NCBI RefSeq assembly: GCF_002000055.1
Contig: NZ_MVBD01000001.1
Location: 62,001-126,000, forward strand
Length of the DNA stretch: 64,000 nucleotides
DNA from: Marinicella sediminis
Lineage (GTDB): Bacteria; Pseudomonadota; Gammaproteobacteria; Xanthomonadales; Marinicellaceae
Reading direction: 5' to 3'
Shown here: one piece after another, positions 17,929 through 26,294 of the stretch
Numbering within the stretch: the stretch's first letter is position 1
How the letters are laid out: each line of letters opens with the position of its first letter
Translations under genes and position numbers: made by a program
The notes under the pieces: generated by a model
Database searches by the model: none
The model's input: the letters and a program-made list of their open reading frames with translations, nothing else
What the model was told of the DNA's origin: nothing

Positions 17929-18207
17929 ATGGGTGAAAAAAGTTCCTGCCAATTGTGCGGCAGTGATCAACAGATCACCTTTCACCACCTGATTCCAAGA
18001 ACCTGTCACCGCAACAAGTGGTTTCGCAAGAATTTCAGTCGCGAAGAGATGCGCACCCGGGGCATCGATGTGTGTCGACCGTGTCACTCCTTCATCCACA
18101 AACAGTACAATGAAAAACACCTGGGTCGGGAACTGAACACCCTGGATCGGCTGCTGGCTGAACCAGTGATCAGTACCTATGTGGCCTGGGCCCGGCAACG
18201 GCTGTAA
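17929..18207 (+). CDS. small HNH-type endonuclease-fold protein
   Basis: A 92-residue protein eight bases after the PilR-like gene. It has CxxC (CQLC), then FHHLIPR, then CRPCH with HKQY near the centre, the zinc-stabilised layout of HNH/beta-beta-alpha-metal nucleases. Small stand-alone members of this kind are common in gammaproteobacteria without a known role. It may be a non-specific or structural nucleic-acid binder; activity is not shown by the sequence alone. It is probably last in the transcript that begins with Sat-CysC. Confidence 0.65.
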   Translation: MGEKSSCQLCGSDQQITFHHLIPRTCHRNKWFRKNFSREEMRTRGIDVCRPCHSFIHKQYNEKHLGRELNTLDRLLAEPVISTYVAWARQRL

Positions 18208-18295
18208 GTGCTTACCCAAACTTTGACCCATATCAAGGTTGCATGTAGCCCGGGATGATATATTAGTGTTTTCTTATGTTTCACGGAAGTCTGTT

Positions 18296-18835
18296 ATGAA
18301 CACCACAGAAGCTGATCGTTACAACCGCACCCTGATGGCCATGCACTGGCTGATGCTGTTGCTGCTGGCCGCCGTTTATTTGTGCATTGAGTTGCGCGAA
18401 TTGTACCCCAAAGGATCTGACCCCAGAAATGCCCTTAAAGCCTGGCATTTTATGCTGGGTTTATGCGTCTGGTTGTTGGTAATAATCAGACTGGTTATTC
18501 GTTGGCGTTCGGTAATTCCACCGGTCAAACCGTCACCACCTGTCTGGCAATCCATGGTCAGCAAGCTGGTGCATATGATGCTTTATTTGTTTATGCTGGG
18601 GATGCCCATTGTGGGTCTGTTGGTTGTCAATTATGAAGGTCATGCGGTGTCATTTTTTGGTTTGGAGCTACCGGTGTTGGTGGCTGAAAACAGCCACATG
18701 GCAGAAACCCTGGAAGACTGGCATGAAACCGCAGGTGAAGCGGCTTATTGGTTGATTGGTCTGCATGCGGCGGCTGCCCTGATGCATCATTATGTATTCA
18801 AAGACAACACCCTCAAACGCATGATGCCCTGGTGA
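18296..18835 (+). CDS. cytochrome b561 family protein
   Basis: A 179-residue membrane protein. I take the ATG at 18296, which has GGAAG nine bases upstream, rather than the first in-frame start at 18239. Four transmembrane helices carry conserved histidines (MHWLMLL, KAWHFMLG, LVHMMLYL, GLHAAAALMHH) that fit the two b-heme ligands of the CybB/prokaryotic b561 family. DWHETAGEAAYWLIGLHAAAA is a family mark. Expected to move electrons between the quinone pool and periplasmic acceptors; the partner is unknown. Confidence 0.85.
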   Translation: MNTTEADRYNRTLMAMHWLMLLLLAAVYLCIELRELYPKGSDPRNALKAWHFMLGLCVWLLVIIRLVIRWRSVIPPVKPSPPVWQSMVSKLVHMMLYLFMLGMPIVGLLVVNYEGHAVSFFGLELPVLVAENSHMAETLEDWHETAGEAAYWLIGLHAAAALMHHYVFKDNTLKRMMPW

Positions 18836-18941
18836 TGACTCACCTGGTTGGTATTGGATGGTTTGGTTTTTTGTTCAGGGGGCAGTGTTCTGATGCTGCC
18901 TGAGTAGGGGCAACAGTAATGGGTGCAGCCTCAGTGCGTGC

Positions 18942-19580
18942 TTAGTTATACAATCTTCTGAACGGTGATTTTTTGGGGAAGTGGTTCATCAAAAAATCCA
19001 TCTGATCGGCAATGATGTTTTTGTTCTGTAAGAAAATGTATTCAGCGTAATTGGGGGCAAATGGGATGGCCATCAATCGCATGTTGGCCTGTAATGGTGT
19101 GCGATCGGCTTTGTGGTTGTTACAGCGTTTGCAGGAAGTCACCACATTGGTCCACACATCTTTCCCGCCCTGGGAAACTGGAGTCACATGGTCACGTGAC
19201 AATTCCACTTTGGTAAACGCGCCGCCACAATACATGCATAGGTTTTGATCACGTTTGAACAGGGTTTGATTGTTCAAAGGCGGTACATATTGAGCCAGTT
19301 GTTTATGGATGTGGTTGTTGTAACCTTTGGTGCCAATGATGGCAGGGATGTCGAAATAACTTTGTTCGCCGGATTGGGCGTTGATTCCGCCGTGCAGACG
19401 GGTGATGGTGGCGCCGAATTGGTATTGCACCATATCCAGGGCCATGAGTTTTGCTACTTGTTCACAATTCAGCCATTCGAGTGGCATACCTGATGCATCA
19501 GTTCTGAGGGTTTGATGCGCCCCAAGGTTGTGATCGTTAATTAACTTTCTCCTCAAGTGGTTTATATAATTACAAACCAC
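18942..19580 (-). CDS. HNH endonuclease family protein
   Basis: A 212-residue protein with a clear HNH module: CMYCGG, ELSRDHVTPVSQGGKDVWTN and CKRCNNHKADR at about residues 118-165. The family (about 190 residues) is widespread in proteobacteria with unknown biological role. The start is uncertain: 19580 gives an N-terminal stretch that may be longer than normal, while the conserved part begins near LRTDASGMPLEW. It ends close to a repeat-free gap after cytochrome b561. A second, unrelated HNH protein lies 0.7 kb away. Confidence 0.78.
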   Translation of the reverse strand: MVCNYINHLRRKLINDHNLGAHQTLRTDASGMPLEWLNCEQVAKLMALDMVQYQFGATITRLHGGINAQSGEQSYFDIPAIIGTKGYNNHIHKQLAQYVPPLNNQTLFKRDQNLCMYCGGAFTKVELSRDHVTPVSQGGKDVWTNVVTSCKRCNNHKADRTPLQANMRLMAIPFAPNYAEYIFLQNKNIIADQMDFLMNHFPKKSPFRRLYN

Positions 19581-19701
19581 GGCGAATCAAATTGCAACCC
19601 TTTATCGGTGTTGTCATTAAAAAAACATACTGGGTTCACAGATTTTTAATGTATTGAATCAATGTTTCCGGAGTCTTGTATAACAAACCATACACTGCGG
19701 C

Positions 19702-19751
19702 GACTGAAGTCAGTGCTCCAGTGCAGCTATCTTGGAGCGTGGACTTCAGTC
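19702..19751. repeat. REP-like inverted pair, locus 1
   Basis: GACTGAAGTCAGTGCTCC at 19702-19719 faces GGAGCGTGGACTTCAGTC at 19734-19751; 15 of 18 positions pair. Both half-sites recur in opposite order at 24790-24940, so this is a repeated family rather than a single hairpin. Bacterial REP elements of this size are usually spread by RAYT transposases; none is encoded in the window. Confidence 0.65.
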
Positions 19752-19893
19752 CACGACATGGCCAGGCGGAAGCCGCAGCCATCAAAGACTGGCAAGAAGC
19801 CAGGGTTATGAATTGAACCGTCTGGTGTATAAGGAATGAATCAATGATGGAAATAGAATTGCCTTCATATTTAAATGACTGTGGCGCCAAAGC

Positions 19894-19914
19894 TCCCCGG
19901 TTCGGTCCCGGGGA
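19894..19914. repeat. GC-rich palindrome of the CCCCGG type
   Basis: TCCCCGG, a 7-base loop, and CCGGGGA form a perfect 7-base-pair stem, with GATGACGG following. Read on the other strand it resembles the CCGTCATCCCCG palindromic repeats seen in many bacterial genomes. Only one copy is found in this window. Confidence 0.5.
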
Positions 19915-19928
19915 TGACGGTGAGTTTT

Positions 19929-19964
19929 CGTCATTGCCACGCCACTGAAGTGGCTCGCAATGAC
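19929..19964. repeat. compound palindrome of the GTCATTGC...GCAATGAC type
   Basis: Outer arms GTCATTGC and GCAATGAC pair perfectly over 8 bases, and inside them GCCACT-GA-AGTGGC forms a second stem. On the minus strand it reads GTCATTGCGAGCCACTTC, a form widely scattered between genes in many unrelated bacteria. One copy here. Confidence 0.6.
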
Positions 19965-19984
19965 TTTGGTTTGATCTGGAGTCT

Positions 19985-21493
19985 CTACCCCACCAACATA
20001 CCGGCCATGGTCGCTGAGAACAAGGAGGCCAGGGTGCCACCGAGCAAAGCCTTCATGCCAAATTCCGACAGGGTTCTGCGCTGGCCCGGGGCCAATGAAC
20101 CGATGCCACCAACCTGGATGCCTATGGAGGCAAAGTTGGCAAACCCACACAGCATGTAGGTGGCCATCAGGATGGATTTGTCGTACATCAGGTGAACTTG
20201 ATTGGCGGTGTCTTTCAGTCCGGCCAAATTTTCATAACCGACGAATTCACTGGCAATGATTTTAACCCCCAGTAACTGACCCAGTTTGGTGATGTCTTCA
20301 GTGGCGACACCGATCAGCCACATCAGGGGAGCAAAAAGGTGACCCAACAAAAATTCCAGTGAAAGTGTGCTGTACTGAGTGTTTGCTGCGATCAGTTGAT
20401 TGTAGTTGTCGCTGACATCGGCAAAATTGTAATAGTTGGTACCAATACTCATCACAATCATATAAAGGGTAAATGTCAGCGTGGTCCCGAGGGTAATGGC
20501 CTTCCATCGGGCCAGGTCAGGGCTTAACTTTTGCCAAATAATTGTTAACAGAACAGAACCCGCGATCAAAGCCAGCAAAGCGGTTGTGTTTAAAATAGAA
20601 CCAAGAAAATTGAATACAAAATTAACCAGGGCAATGAAGGAGAAAAACACCAGTAACATGGCACCAACATTCATGGCCAGTTTGAGGCCTTCGGATGTTC
20701 CATTGGTCAGGGCGTCTAAAAAGTTTGAACCCACTGCTTCATTCGAAACTTCGATATTTGATTCAATTTTTTCAGTTTGTGGATAAAGGATTTTAGCCAC
20801 CACAATGGCACCTGGTGCCGCCATGACAGACGCGGCCAACAAGTGTTTGGCATAGAACAATTGTAAGGCTTTGTCTTCACCACCCAGAAAACCTACATAG
20901 GCCGCCAATACGCCACCGGCCACCGTGGCCATTCCGCCAATCATAACCAGTAAAATTTCAGATTTGTTCATTGATTCAAGGTATTTCTTGATCATCAACG
21001 GCGCTTCGGTCTGGCCCAGGAAAATGTTACCGGCCACAGACAAACTTTCAGCACCGGAAATTTTCAGGGCTTTGGTCAGTAACCAGGCCAGACCCTTAAC
21101 GATTTTTTGAATAATGCCCAGATAAAACAACACCGAAGTCAGTGCTGAAAAGAAGATGATGGTCGGCAGGATCATCACCGCAAAATTGATCAATGGAGAT
21201 TCAATCTCTCCGGTTCCGAATGAACTGAATAAAAAGCCTGTTCCGGCTTTGGTGAAGTCCATGATATTGATGAATATGGAGCCCACCCATTTAAAGCCAT
21301 TTTGGACAGAGTCAATGTAGATGACTCCGATGGCCAATAAAAGCTGAATGGAAAGCCCAATGCCCACAACTTTCCAGTTGATTCCCTTGCGGTTGCTACT
21401 GAACGCGTAGGCGATAATGATTAAGGTCAATAACCCCAATGCTCCTCTGCTTAGTGATTCAAGTGAAAACCCCGCTGAAGGAATGATGTCCAT
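19985..21493 (-). CDS. concentrative nucleoside transporter (CNT/NupC family)
   Basis: A 502-residue membrane protein with the CNT signature GNIFLGQTEAPLMIKKYLESM and the C-terminal CGFANFASIGIQVGGIGSLAP, which line the nucleoside and cation site. Expected to import nucleosides with sodium or protons across the inner membrane. It is about 80-100 residues longer than E. coli NupC, mostly through an extra stretch around residues 230-400, as seen in some marine and Bacteroidetes homologues. It is divergent from the LytTR regulator, with about 200 bases between them. Confidence 0.88.
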   Translation of the reverse strand: MDIIPSAGFSLESLSRGALGLLTLIIIAYAFSSNRKGINWKVVGIGLSIQLLLAIGVIYIDSVQNGFKWVGSIFINIMDFTKAGTGFLFSSFGTGEIESPLINFAVMILPTIIFFSALTSVLFYLGIIQKIVKGLAWLLTKALKISGAESLSVAGNIFLGQTEAPLMIKKYLESMNKSEILLVMIGGMATVAGGVLAAYVGFLGGEDKALQLFYAKHLLAASVMAAPGAIVVAKILYPQTEKIESNIEVSNEAVGSNFLDALTNGTSEGLKLAMNVGAMLLVFFSFIALVNFVFNFLGSILNTTALLALIAGSVLLTIIWQKLSPDLARWKAITLGTTLTFTLYMIVMSIGTNYYNFADVSDNYNQLIAANTQYSTLSLEFLLGHLFAPLMWLIGVATEDITKLGQLLGVKIIASEFVGYENLAGLKDTANQVHLMYDKSILMATYMLCGFANFASIGIQVGGIGSLAPGQRRTLSEFGMKALLGGTLASLFSATMAGMLVG

Positions 21494-21697
21494 GTGCTTC
21501 TACCCGCTTATTATTATCAAACCAAACGATTATAAACGAATGACCTCTGGACTTCATTGACTTTATTGAGGCCCGGTTGTCTTACTGTGGTACGTGTGTC
21601 CGGGATGCCGGTCGTGACCGATGGCTGATTGCAATTGAAGATCGCTCAACAGATAATGGTATTTCATTCATCACAGGTTATCGGATCATTTAATTTC

Positions 21698-22528
21698 ATG
21701 GCCATACTGGGGGCACTCACAAAAAAAAACCGCAAGCTCATCCTGCGCTGGATGGTGGTTTCGGCAGGTGTTTACCTGGCTTTGGTGCTGAATTTTCTGG
21801 AGCCTTTTGGTATCCAGCTGATTCGGTTTATTCCGGTGTACCATGTTATTCTGAGCAGTTATGGGCTGGTCGCCTCACTGGTGGTGGGTTTGTGGGTGTA
21901 CTGGATATTTCCCCGTTTCGGGCTACCCCGCTGGGATCAGACCGGTGGGCAGCTGACTGCCTGGATGACAATACTGGTGATTTTGATGAGCATCAGTTGC
22001 TGGGCTTACAGCTGGGTATTGCATTGGACCATCAGTGGCTGGCATAACATGTATGTGCCGGTGCGGGGTTTTTGGGAGCTGACGCCACAATTTTTGGCGA
22101 TGCTCAGTATTTGGGGCCTGGTGTGGTTGGCCAATCTGCTGATCATGCGACATTTTCAGGATGATCGGCCGGCCTCAGAACTGTTGTTACTTGAGGCAGA
22201 CAATCAATCCGATCATGTGCAAGTCAATCCACATCAGTTACTGTGTTTCAAAACCTGTGATAATTACCTGGAAATGTACTACCTGGATGAAGCCAACCAG
22301 GTGCAGCACCGGTTGATCCGTTCAAGCATGAAAAAAATGGCGGAACAACTGGCTGAGCAGAATTTTGTGCGTCCCCATCAATCTTATCTGGTCAATTGGC
22401 AGCACGTCCGCGGCCTGAAAAAAGCCCCACCTCATCTGTCGCTGGAAATGTCATATCTGGACTTTGATGTGGCGGTTTCCAGGAAACAAGCCAGGCACAT
22501 CAAAACCAGGCTGACAGAATCTCCCTAA
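21698..22528 (+). CDS. membrane-bound LytTR-family transcriptional regulator
   Basis: About 276 residues from the ATG at 21698; in-frame starts at 21656 (ATG) and 21629 (TTG) are also open and no strong ribosome site decides. The N-terminal half has four hydrophobic helices (NFLEPFG near the first). The C-terminal 95 residues are a LytTR DNA-binding domain (LLCFKTCDNYLEMYY, NFVRPHQSYLVNWQHV). Such proteins sense a membrane-related signal and bind DNA directly. Targets are unknown; the next two exported proteins lie downstream on the same strand and are candidates. Confidence 0.8.
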   Translation: MAILGALTKKNRKLILRWMVVSAGVYLALVLNFLEPFGIQLIRFIPVYHVILSSYGLVASLVVGLWVYWIFPRFGLPRWDQTGGQLTAWMTILVILMSISCWAYSWVLHWTISGWHNMYVPVRGFWELTPQFLAMLSIWGLVWLANLLIMRHFQDDRPASELLLLEADNQSDHVQVNPHQLLCFKTCDNYLEMYYLDEANQVQHRLIRSSMKKMAEQLAEQNFVRPHQSYLVNWQHVRGLKKAPPHLSLEMSYLDFDVAVSRKQARHIKTRLTESP

Positions 22529-22607
22529 AATCTGACCGAATCTCCCCAGGCCCTTGTGTGTGGTGCTTTGCCGGGCACAATAAAGTTTTTACAACAAGAA
22601 AACATCC

Positions 22608-23453
22608 ATGAATACAATGAATCGTAATGCCCTTTGGATCTGTTTCAGCTGGCTGCTGATCAGTCCTTTTCAATTGCTCGCCGGCCCCGAATATGCCAAT
22701 CAGAAGACTCAGCAGCTTATCGAAGCCATGGTGACAGCCCATGGTGGCATTGAGCGTTGGCGCGAAGCCCCTGCCATCAGTTACCAAACGGTGATGCACA
22801 ACAATTACCACGGCAAAAATGAACTGGCCTGGTGGGTGGCCAGAGAAACCATTGATCAGCAAACCAGACAAGTCCATCAGGATTGGTTTCTGGATGATGC
22901 GCACATCGCATATGACGGCAACCAGGTGTGGGCCAACAATTGGCAAAAAGCCAACCCACCCACCGCCATGTTGTATTTCTTTTATTACTTTGTGAACCTG
23001 CCCTGGCTGACCCAGGATGATGGTGTGCGGTTGTCAGCAGTCAGTGAATTTGTCTGGCCTGGTCATGGCGGTAAAAGCTATCATGAAATCAAAATGACCT
23101 TTAAAGACAATCCAGTGGTTGGTAAAAGTCAATTGGATTATTTTGTGTTGTACATTGATCCTGAAACCCATCTGTTGGCCGGTTACCAGTACGCGGTGGG
23201 CAACCGGGCTTTTCTGGATGCCCTGGGACAACCCAAAGAACGTCAGTTGTTTGGCCCGATGTGGCGTCTGATCACCAAAAACCAGACGGTCGATGGGCTG
23301 GTGTTTCCGGCGGCTTTTCGCACCATGCCCGAAGCCAATGAACGCATCGTTGGTAACCACCTGATCCTCAATGTTGACGTCACTACCCCTTTGAATTCAC
23401 AGCAACTGGTACCGCCTGCCGGTGCCGTGATACAACCGGAGGCACATCGATGA
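22608..23453 (+). CDS. exported protein of unknown function (DUF6503/LolA-like fold suspected)
   Basis: A 281-residue protein with a signal peptide (about residues 1-25, ending near LLAGPEYA). The segment LIEAMVTAHGGIERWREAPAI resembles the start of periplasmic HGG-W proteins with a lipoprotein-carrier-like barrel, but this assignment is tentative. Aromatic-rich strands fill the middle (AMLYFFYYFVNLPWL). It overlaps the next gene by 4 bases (ATGA), so the two exported proteins probably act together. Confidence 0.6.
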   Translation: MNTMNRNALWICFSWLLISPFQLLAGPEYANQKTQQLIEAMVTAHGGIERWREAPAISYQTVMHNNYHGKNELAWWVARETIDQQTRQVHQDWFLDDAHIAYDGNQVWANNWQKANPPTAMLYFFYYFVNLPWLTQDDGVRLSAVSEFVWPGHGGKSYHEIKMTFKDNPVVGKSQLDYFVLYIDPETHLLAGYQYAVGNRAFLDALGQPKERQLFGPMWRLITKNQTVDGLVFPAAFRTMPEANERIVGNHLILNVDVTTPLNSQQLVPPAGAVIQPEAHR

Positions 23454-24448
23454 ACAGCTTGAAAAAAATCACAACTAATTTGACATTCGCCCTGATTGTG
23501 CTGACCTCTGCCACTCAGCAGGCAGTTGCCAGTTCTCACCATGATGCCTTGCACGCCATGGGTTATCAAACACTGGCGGTGAAAAAACTGCCCACCGGCC
23601 ATGATTATCTGCCGGTTTCCTTTAACAACCACGATGGCCATTTTATCCTCGACACCGGTGCCACAAGCGTATTGAATGACCGCCTGGCAGAGCGTTTTGG
23701 CTGGGTGGCTGGCAGCAGTCACCGTTTCATTGATGCAGCGGGTATTGGTGGGCCGATCCGCATAGCCTATCACCGTCCGGATCAGGTATCGATTGCCGGA
23801 TTACCGGTGGCTTTACCCGAAGTCGGCGTGACCGATTTGAATGCCGTCAGTCAGGGCTTATTTCAAGCCACCGGCGTTTTGATTGAGGGTTTGGTTGGCC
23901 AGGACCTGCTGCTCTCACAATCGGCCTTGCTGGACGTGGGGCAGTCACAACTGTACCTGTCTGGCAGCCAGGCACCGACCACACATCAGGTGCCGGGTGA
24001 TGAAGTTGCACAGCTGTTGGCCGATCATGGCTTTCAACGGCTGCCGATGAAACGGCTGGTTTTTCGGGACTCACCACTGGTGTTCAATGCGGTGGAAGTG
24101 GTCATCAATGATCAGCCTGGCGTGCTGATCATGGACTCCGGTGCTGGCCGCAGTATGTTGCACCGGGAACACCTGGCGCATTTCAACCTGCCAGGTGAGG
24201 ATGAACAAAACGGCTTCACCTCAGGGGCCGGTGGTCAACTGGCGATCAGTCTACGTGACCTTGATAACATCACCACCCATGGATTGAGCCTGCAGCTGCC
24301 AGCCATCAATGTCGGGGATTTGTCGGTGCTGATGGCCTACATCAAAAGTCAGACCGGGATCCAGGTCCATGGAGTGCTGGGTCAGGATGTGCTGCAGGCC
24401 CATCAGGCCATCATCCACGGCGTCGCTGATCAGTGGTTTGTGCGCTAG
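23450..24448 (+). CDS. exported retropepsin-like aspartic protease with two active-site motifs
   Basis: A 332-residue protein with a signal peptide (cleavage near VAS/SHH, residue 27). Two retropepsin-type motifs occur in one chain: FILDTGATSVLND (about residues 64-76) and LIMDSGAGRSMLH (about 226-238). One half each would make an internal pepsin-like pseudo-dimer, whereas many bacterial relatives have a single motif and dimerise. Expected in the periplasm or outside the cell. It is translationally coupled to the preceding exported protein. Substrate unknown. Confidence 0.78.
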   Translation: MNSLKKITTNLTFALIVLTSATQQAVASSHHDALHAMGYQTLAVKKLPTGHDYLPVSFNNHDGHFILDTGATSVLNDRLAERFGWVAGSSHRFIDAAGIGGPIRIAYHRPDQVSIAGLPVALPEVGVTDLNAVSQGLFQATGVLIEGLVGQDLLLSQSALLDVGQSQLYLSGSQAPTTHQVPGDEVAQLLADHGFQRLPMKRLVFRDSPLVFNAVEVVINDQPGVLIMDSGAGRSMLHREHLAHFNLPGEDEQNGFTSGAGGQLAISLRDLDNITTHGLSLQLPAINVGDLSVLMAYIKSQTGIQVHGVLGQDVLQAHQAIIHGVADQWFVR

Positions 24449-24472
24449 CTTTTGTCAGTGCCCTGCGTGTCA

Positions 24473-24726
24473 AAGGAATGATCCTGGATCTTTGGCTTTG
24501 ATCCGGTCTCGGCTTTAACTCCTGTATCCCTAAGTCGGCATTCAATTTTGTTCCTGACAAAATTGAATGCGGCCACGGCGATCATGTCCTTCAATCAAGC
24601 GCGAATCCGCACAAGCTTTCTTTTGCACTGCAAAAACCAGCATGTGCTCCATGACTGTTCCGTCCCTCTGATAACACTGAGTATAACCAACCGGGTCGGC
24701 TGGTCGAGCTGATCATCAACTCTCCG
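24473..24726 (+). repeat. dispersed mosaic element, copy B (intergenic)
   Basis: Matches copy A from AAGGAATGATC onwards, including CCGGTCTCGGCT and AACTCCTGTATCCCTA. The hairpin at 24540-24568 is ATTCAATTTTGT, loop TCCTG, ACAAAATTGAAT: a perfect 12-base-pair stem in which the base pair that differs from copy A has changed on both sides. GGCCACGGCGATCATGTC follows directly, then the middle module in the opposite orientation to copy A (GCTTTCTTTTGCACTGC at about 24617), then the conserved end (TAACCAACCGGGTCGGC, CTGATCATCAACTCTCC). Confidence 0.8.
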
Positions 24727-24789
24727 TTGAGACAAAAAATTGTAAAGTGGATTGATGCTCAATCGCAGGCAGTGCATTGCCCCCCACCC

Positions 24790-24940
24790 GGAGCGTAGAC
24801 TTCAATCCACGACGTGGATAGCTTGTCGGCTGCAGTCATCATCAGTTAAGGGCTTGGTGAGTGGATGAGCTGCTGAACCGAAAGTTTATTTTTCTGATGC
24901 AGATAAAAACAAGCCTTACGCTGACTGAAGTCGGCACTCC
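24790..24940. repeat. REP-like half-sites, locus 2
   Basis: GGAGCGTAGACTTCAATC at 24790-24807 and GACTGAAGTCGGCACTCC at 24923-24940 are the same two half-sites as at 19702-19751, but in the reverse order and about 115 bases apart. CCACGAC follows the GGAGC half-site at both loci. The spacer between them carries no recognisable gene. Confidence 0.55.
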
Positions 24941-25027
24941 ATTGACGGTTATACAGCCTGTGAGGTGAGTTGATTTACCAGCATACGCTCTGATACCTGG
25001 TCTGAATATGCCAGCTTTGCACTCAAA

Positions 25028-26230
25028 TCAATTGAACACTGCTTTGACCTGATTGCCACCCTGCCAATACACCAGATCAGCCACTTCATCGGTGTCCCAC
25101 AGCACCAGGCCGGGTTGTTTGCCGGGTTCGATGGAGCCTTGCTGATCATCGATGCCCAGGGCTTTGGCGGCGTTGATGGTGACGCCCAGGATGGCTTCTT
25201 CGACCGTCAGGCCAAACTGGGTGCAGGCCATGTGCAGACATTGCAACAGATTGGTGGTGGGGGCTGTGCCTGGGTTACAGTCGGTGGCTATGGCCATATC
25301 CACACCATATTGGCGAAAGGCATCAACCGGCGGCTTTTGGGTTTCCTGCAGGGCGTAGTAGGCATAAGGTAACAGCGTGGCCACGGTGTCACTGTCGGCC
25401 ATTTTTTTGATGCTGTTCAGCGAGGTGTATTCGACATGATCAGCGGACAATCCGCCGTATTCAGCCACCAGCCCGGCACCGCCCAGGTCGCTGAGCTGGT
25501 CGGCATGTAATTTAACCGGTAACCCCCAACGGGCCGCGGCATCAAAAACCTGGCGGGTTTCATCAGGGGTGAAGCCAATTCCTTCGCAGAACGCATCCAC
25601 TGCATCTGCCAGCTTTTCTTTGCTGACTTTGGGGATGATGTCCTGACAGATGTGGGTCACATAACCGGCCCGGTCATCTTTGAATTCAGGCGGCAGCGCA
25701 TGGGCGGCCAGCAAGGTGGTTTTCACTTGTACACCGGTTTGTTCACCAGCCAGTCTGGCGGCTTTCAACATCTTCAATTCACTGTCTAAATCCAGGCCGT
25801 AGCCAGATTTGATTTCCACCGTCACCACCCCTTGTGATTTCAGGTGTTGTAAACGCTTGGAAGTGGACTCAGTCAGTTGTTCTACAGTGGCTAGCCTGGT
25901 GGCAGTGACAGTGGACAGAATACCACCGCCTGCTCGGGCGATTGCTTCATAATCTGCGCCAGCCAGTCGCATGGCAAACTCATTGGCCCTGGAGCCGGCG
26001 AATACCAGGTGGGTGTGACAGTCGATCAGCCCGGGTGTGAGCACTTTGCCATGGGCATCAATGCTTTCAATGGCTTTGAAATTGGGTGTGTTGCTTTCAC
26101 TGCCCACCCAGATGATGCGTCCCTGTTCAACGGCCACAGCACCGAGAGCCAGGCGGCCCAGCGGCATGCCATTGTCGGCACAGGTAATCACCTGGGCATT
26201 GTGAATCAGTAAATCGCAGCGGTTTTTCAT
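25028..26230 (-). CDS. hutI: imidazolonepropionase
   Basis: A 400-residue amidohydrolase that hydrolyses imidazolone-5-propanoate to N-formimino-L-glutamate in histidine breakdown. Metal and substrate motifs are in place: GLIDCHTHLVFAGSR (HxH), AAHALPPEF, KLHADQLSDLGGAGL, SADHVEYTS and ATDCNPGTAPT. Start 26230 (ATG) is preferred, with an in-frame GTG at 26239. It is divergent from hutF with 64 bases between them, a natural place for a shared control region. hutH and hutU are not in this window. Confidence 0.93.
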   Translation of the reverse strand: MKNRCDLLIHNAQVITCADNGMPLGRLALGAVAVEQGRIIWVGSESNTPNFKAIESIDAHGKVLTPGLIDCHTHLVFAGSRANEFAMRLAGADYEAIARAGGGILSTVTATRLATVEQLTESTSKRLQHLKSQGVVTVEIKSGYGLDLDSELKMLKAARLAGEQTGVQVKTTLLAAHALPPEFKDDRAGYVTHICQDIIPKVSKEKLADAVDAFCEGIGFTPDETRQVFDAAARWGLPVKLHADQLSDLGGAGLVAEYGGLSADHVEYTSLNSIKKMADSDTVATLLPYAYYALQETQKPPVDAFRQYGVDMAIATDCNPGTAPTTNLLQCLHMACTQFGLTVEEAILGVTINAAKALGIDDQQGSIEPGKQPGLVLWDTDEVADLVYWQGGNQVKAVFN

Positions 26231-26294
26231 TGTGTTCACCAGCCAATTGGCCTACAGTTTGAATCACTTAGCATTATCTGAAAATAGCGTAACA

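Larger units (their letters stand above)
19581..19984. other. 404-base gap holding several palindromic repeats and no gene
   Basis: No convincing ORF. The gap contains, in order, an inverted pair at 19702-19751, a GC-rich hairpin at 19894-19914 and a compound palindrome at 19929-19964 (described separately). It separates two genes transcribed leftwards (the HNH gene and the CNT symporter), so the palindromes may also act as terminators for the symporter transcript. Confidence 0.7.
24449..25027. other. 579-base gap filled by repeats, no gene
   Basis: No convincing ORF. It holds copy B of the dispersed mosaic element (24473-24726) and a pair of REP-like half-sites (24790-24807 and 24923-24940). 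The remaining bases up to the end of hutI show no recognisable feature. The neighbouring genes are convergent. Confidence 0.75.
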
